Assembly (NCBI RefSeq): GCF_015209505.1
Contig: NZ_JADEYC010000015.1
Location: forward strand, 1 to 64,000
Length of the DNA stretch: 64,000 nt
Origin: Saccharopolyspora montiporae
Lineage (GTDB): Bacteria; Actinomycetota; Actinomycetes; Mycobacteriales; Pseudonocardiaceae
Direction of reading: 5' to 3'
A program made the position numbers and the translations under genes. Below, one piece after another: positions 62,122-64,000 of this stretch. Every line of letters begins with the position of its first letter. The first letter of the stretch is position 1. Under the pieces are notes generated by a model. That model saw only the letters and a list, made by a program, of their open reading frames with translations, did not search any database and was not told the origin of the DNA.

Positions 62122-64000
62122 ATGGACGCGTTCAACCCGACGACCAAGACCCAGCAGGCGATCTCGTCCGCGGTGCAGGCGGCGACCGTCGCGGGCAACC
62201 CCGATGTCGCGCCCGGGCACGTGCTCGGTGCGCTGCTCGCCCAGGCCGACGGTCTCGCTGCGCCGCTGCTGTCCGCGGTCGGCGCCGACCCGGCCGCGGT
62301 GCGCACCGAACTGGAGCAGCTGGTCAACGCGCTCCCCGCGGCCACCGGGGCGACGGTTTCCGCACCGCAGCTGTCCCGGGAAGCCGTCGCTGCGCTGACC
62401 CGCGGGCAGCGGCTGGCCACCGAGCTCGGCGATGAGTACGTGTCCACCGAGCACCTGCTGGTCGGTCTGGCCGCCGACGGCGGCCGCGTCGCCGACCTGC
62501 TGCGCAAGCACGGCGCCACGCCGGAGTCGCTCACCGAGGCGTTCTCCGCGGTGCGCGGGTCGGCGCGGGTCACCAGCCCCGACCCGGAAGGCACCTACCA
62601 GGCGCTGCAGAAGTACGGGCAGGACCTCACCGAGCGCGCCCGCAGCGGCGACCTGGACCCGGTGATCGGCCGGGACACCGAGATCCGCCGCGTGGTGCAG
62701 GTGCTGTCCCGGCGCACCAAGAACAACCCGGTGCTCATCGGCGAACCCGGTGTCGGCAAGACCGCCATCGTGGAAGGTCTCGCGCAGCGCATCATCGCCG
62801 GCGACGTGCCCGATTCGCTGCGCGGCAAGCGCGTCGTGGCGCTGGACCTCGGGTCGATGGTGGCCGGCGCGAAGTACCGCGGGGAGTTCGAGGAGCGGCT
62901 CAAGGCGGTACTCAAGGAGATCACCGAATCCGCCGGGCAGGTGATCACGTTCATCGACGAGCTGCACACCATCGTCGGTGCCGGGGCCACCGGCGAGGGT
63001 GCGATGGACGCGGGCAACATGATCAAGCCGATGCTGGCCCGCGGTGAGCTGCGCATGGTCGGCGCCACCACGCTGGACGAGTACCGCGAGCACATCGAGA
63101 CCGACGCCGCGCTGGAACGGCGCTTCCAGCAGGTGCTGGTCGGCGAGCCCGGCACCGAGGACGCGGTGGCCATCCTGCGCGGGCTCAAGGAGCGCTACGA
63201 GGTGCACCACGGCGTGCGGATCACCGACGGCGCGCTGGTGGCCGCGGCGAGCCTGTCCGACCGCTACATCCCGGCGCGCTTCCTGCCGGACAAGGCCATC
63301 GACCTCGTGGACGAGGCCGCGTCCCGGCTGCGCATGGAGATCGACTCGCGCCCGGTGGAGGTCGACGAGGTCGAGCGCGCGGTGCGCAGGCTGGAGATCG
63401 AGGAGATGGCGCTGGCCAAGGAGGAGGACCCGGCCTCGCTGGACCGGCTGGCCGCGCTGCGCGGGGAACTGGCCGACCGGCGGGAGAAGCTCTCCGAGCT
63501 CACCGCCCGCTGGCAGCAGGAGAAGGAGTCGATCGACCGGGTCCGCGATCTCAAGACCCAGCTGGAGCAGCTGCGCGGGGAGGCCGACCGGGCCGAGCGC
63601 GACGGCGATCTGGGCCGGGCGGCCGAGCTGCGCTACGGGCGGATCCCCGGGCTGGAGAAGGACCTGGACTCGGCCGCCGCGGCGCAGGCCGAGCGCAAGG
63701 CGATGCTGCAGGAGGAGGTCACCCCGGACGACGTCGCCGATGTGATCAGCTCCTGGACCGGGATACCCGCGGGCAGGCTGCTGGAGGGCGAGACGGCCAA
63801 GCTGCTGCGCATGGAGGACGAGCTCGGCGCGCGGGTGGTCGGCCAGGCCGAGGCGGTGCGCGCGGTGTCCGATGCGGTGCGCCGTGCCCGTGCCGGGGTC
63901 GCCGATCCGGACCGGCCCACCGGTTCGTTCCTGTTCCTGGGGCCGACCGGGGTGGGCAAGACCGAGCTCGCCCGCGCGCTGGCCGGGTTCCTGTTCGACG
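62122..64000 (+). CDS. clpB: ATP-dependent disaggregase ClpB (3' end cut by window)
   Basis: The first 626 codons from ATG 62122 (GAAGGTGAGG upstream). A Clp N-domain with two repeats is followed by a first AAA+ module with GEPGVGKT (Walker A) and [12 protein letters not shown], then the coiled-coil middle domain ([32 protein letters not shown]) that marks ClpB rather than ClpA/C. The second AAA+ module begins with [15 protein letters not shown] just before the end. ClpB rescues aggregated proteins with DnaK/DnaJ. HAIR-like control ties it to the dnaK operon. Confidence 0.97.
   Translation, partial: MDAFNPTTKTQQAISSAVQAATVAGNPDVAPGHVLGALLAQADGLAAPLLSAVGADPAAVRTELEQLVNALPAATGATVSAPQLSREAVAALTRGQRLATELGDEYVSTEHLLVGLAADGGRVADLLRKHGATPESLTEAFSAVRGSARVTSPDPEGTYQALQKYGQDLTERARSGDLDPVIGRDTEIRRVVQVLSRRTKNNPVLIGEPGVGKTAIVEGLAQRIIAGDVPDSLRGKRVVALDLGSMVAGAKYRGEFEERLKAVLKEITESAGQVITFIDELHTIVGAGATGEGAMDAGNMIKPMLARGELRMVGATTLDEYREHIETDAALERRFQQVLVGEPGTEDAVAILRGLKERYEVHHGVRITDGALVAAASLSDRYIPARFLPDKAIDLVDEAASRLRMEIDSRPVEVDEVERAVRRLEIEEMALAKEEDPASLDRLAALRGELADRREKLSELTARWQQEKESIDRVRDLKTQLEQLRGEADRAERDGDLGRAAELRYGRIPGLEKDLDSAAAAQAERKAMLQEEVTPDDVADVISSWTGIPAGRLLEGETAKLLRMEDELGARVVGQAEAVRAVSDAVRRARAGVADPDRPTGSFLFLGPTGVGKTELARALAGFLFD

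Overview
High-GC DNA with GTG starts, leaderless-looking promoters, HspR/HAIR heat-shock control and TrmB, TipAL-like and FadE5-like proteins points to an actinomycete. The gene content (rpsF-ssb-rpsR-rplI-dnaB order, dynamin pairs, a secreted EF-hand-like repeat protein) fits Pseudonocardiaceae, perhaps Saccharopolyspora; this placement is inference. The rpsF-dnaB block suggests a core-chromosome location. I see no insertion sequence, prophage, CRISPR array or integrase.

Layout. 0-5.3 kb: leftward genes, namely the start of an unknown gene, a Asp-rich repeat protein, and a translationally coupled trio of dynamin GTPase, GrpE-like protein and a second dynamin GTPase. 5.4-10.9 kb: HAD phosphatase, ABC exporter pair, UspA, an unknown protein, TrmB and a small membrane protein. 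11-20.7 kb: a two-component system, an amidohydrolase, an SDR, an organic-anion MFS carrier, a Tat-exported PhoX-type protein and a drug-efflux-type MFS with a striking dyad upstream. 20.9-28 kb: a large unknown protein, dnaB carrying a 147-residue mini-intein, then rplI, rpsR, ssb, rpsF and a surface protein. 28-33.9 kb: YhgE-like protein and an MMPL transporter with a C-terminal ABC-ATPase-like tail, divergent from a TetR regulator across an array of dyads. 33.9-43 kb: DNase IV family protein, GT87 mannosyltransferase-like protein, FadE5-type acyl-CoA dehydrogenase, DrrAB-like exporter with a TipAL-like regulator, secreted lipase-like protein, acetyltransferase. 43-49.3 kb: tRNA-Gly(CCC), dcd, an EtfD-like membrane Fe-S oxidoreductase, SMR efflux gene with TetR, macro-domain protein, DUF4097-like protein. 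49.4-54 kb: dnaK-grpE-dnaJ-hspR under HAIR control. 54-62 kb: flavohaemoglobin, two MarR regulators, an MFS transporter fused to three CnaB-like domains, a CnaB-YceI fusion, and an alanine/sodium symporter. 62.1 kb to the end: start of clpB behind another HAIR-like site.

Functional links. dnaK-grpE-dnaJ-hspR and clpB share HAIR-type operators, so they form one heat-shock regulon. The FadE5-type dehydrogenase (36.2-38.0 kb) and the EtfD-like oxidoreductase (44.0-46.3 kb) lie 8 kb apart but share an almost identical 14-bp dyad. FadE5 puts electrons into ETF and EtfD is thought to take them out, so a common acyl-CoA-responsive regulator is plausible. Several efflux units have a linked regulator and visible operator-like repeats (MMPL-YhgE/TetR, SMR/TetR, MFS-CnaB/MarR, DrrAB/TipAL-like).

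Most notable items: a class 3-type DnaB intein (Ala1 and a Trp/Cys/Thr set), the MMPL-pseudoABC fusion, the shared fadE5/etfD operator, DnaA-box clusters upstream of dnaB and inside the MFS-CnaB linker, and the dynamin-GrpE-dynamin unit.
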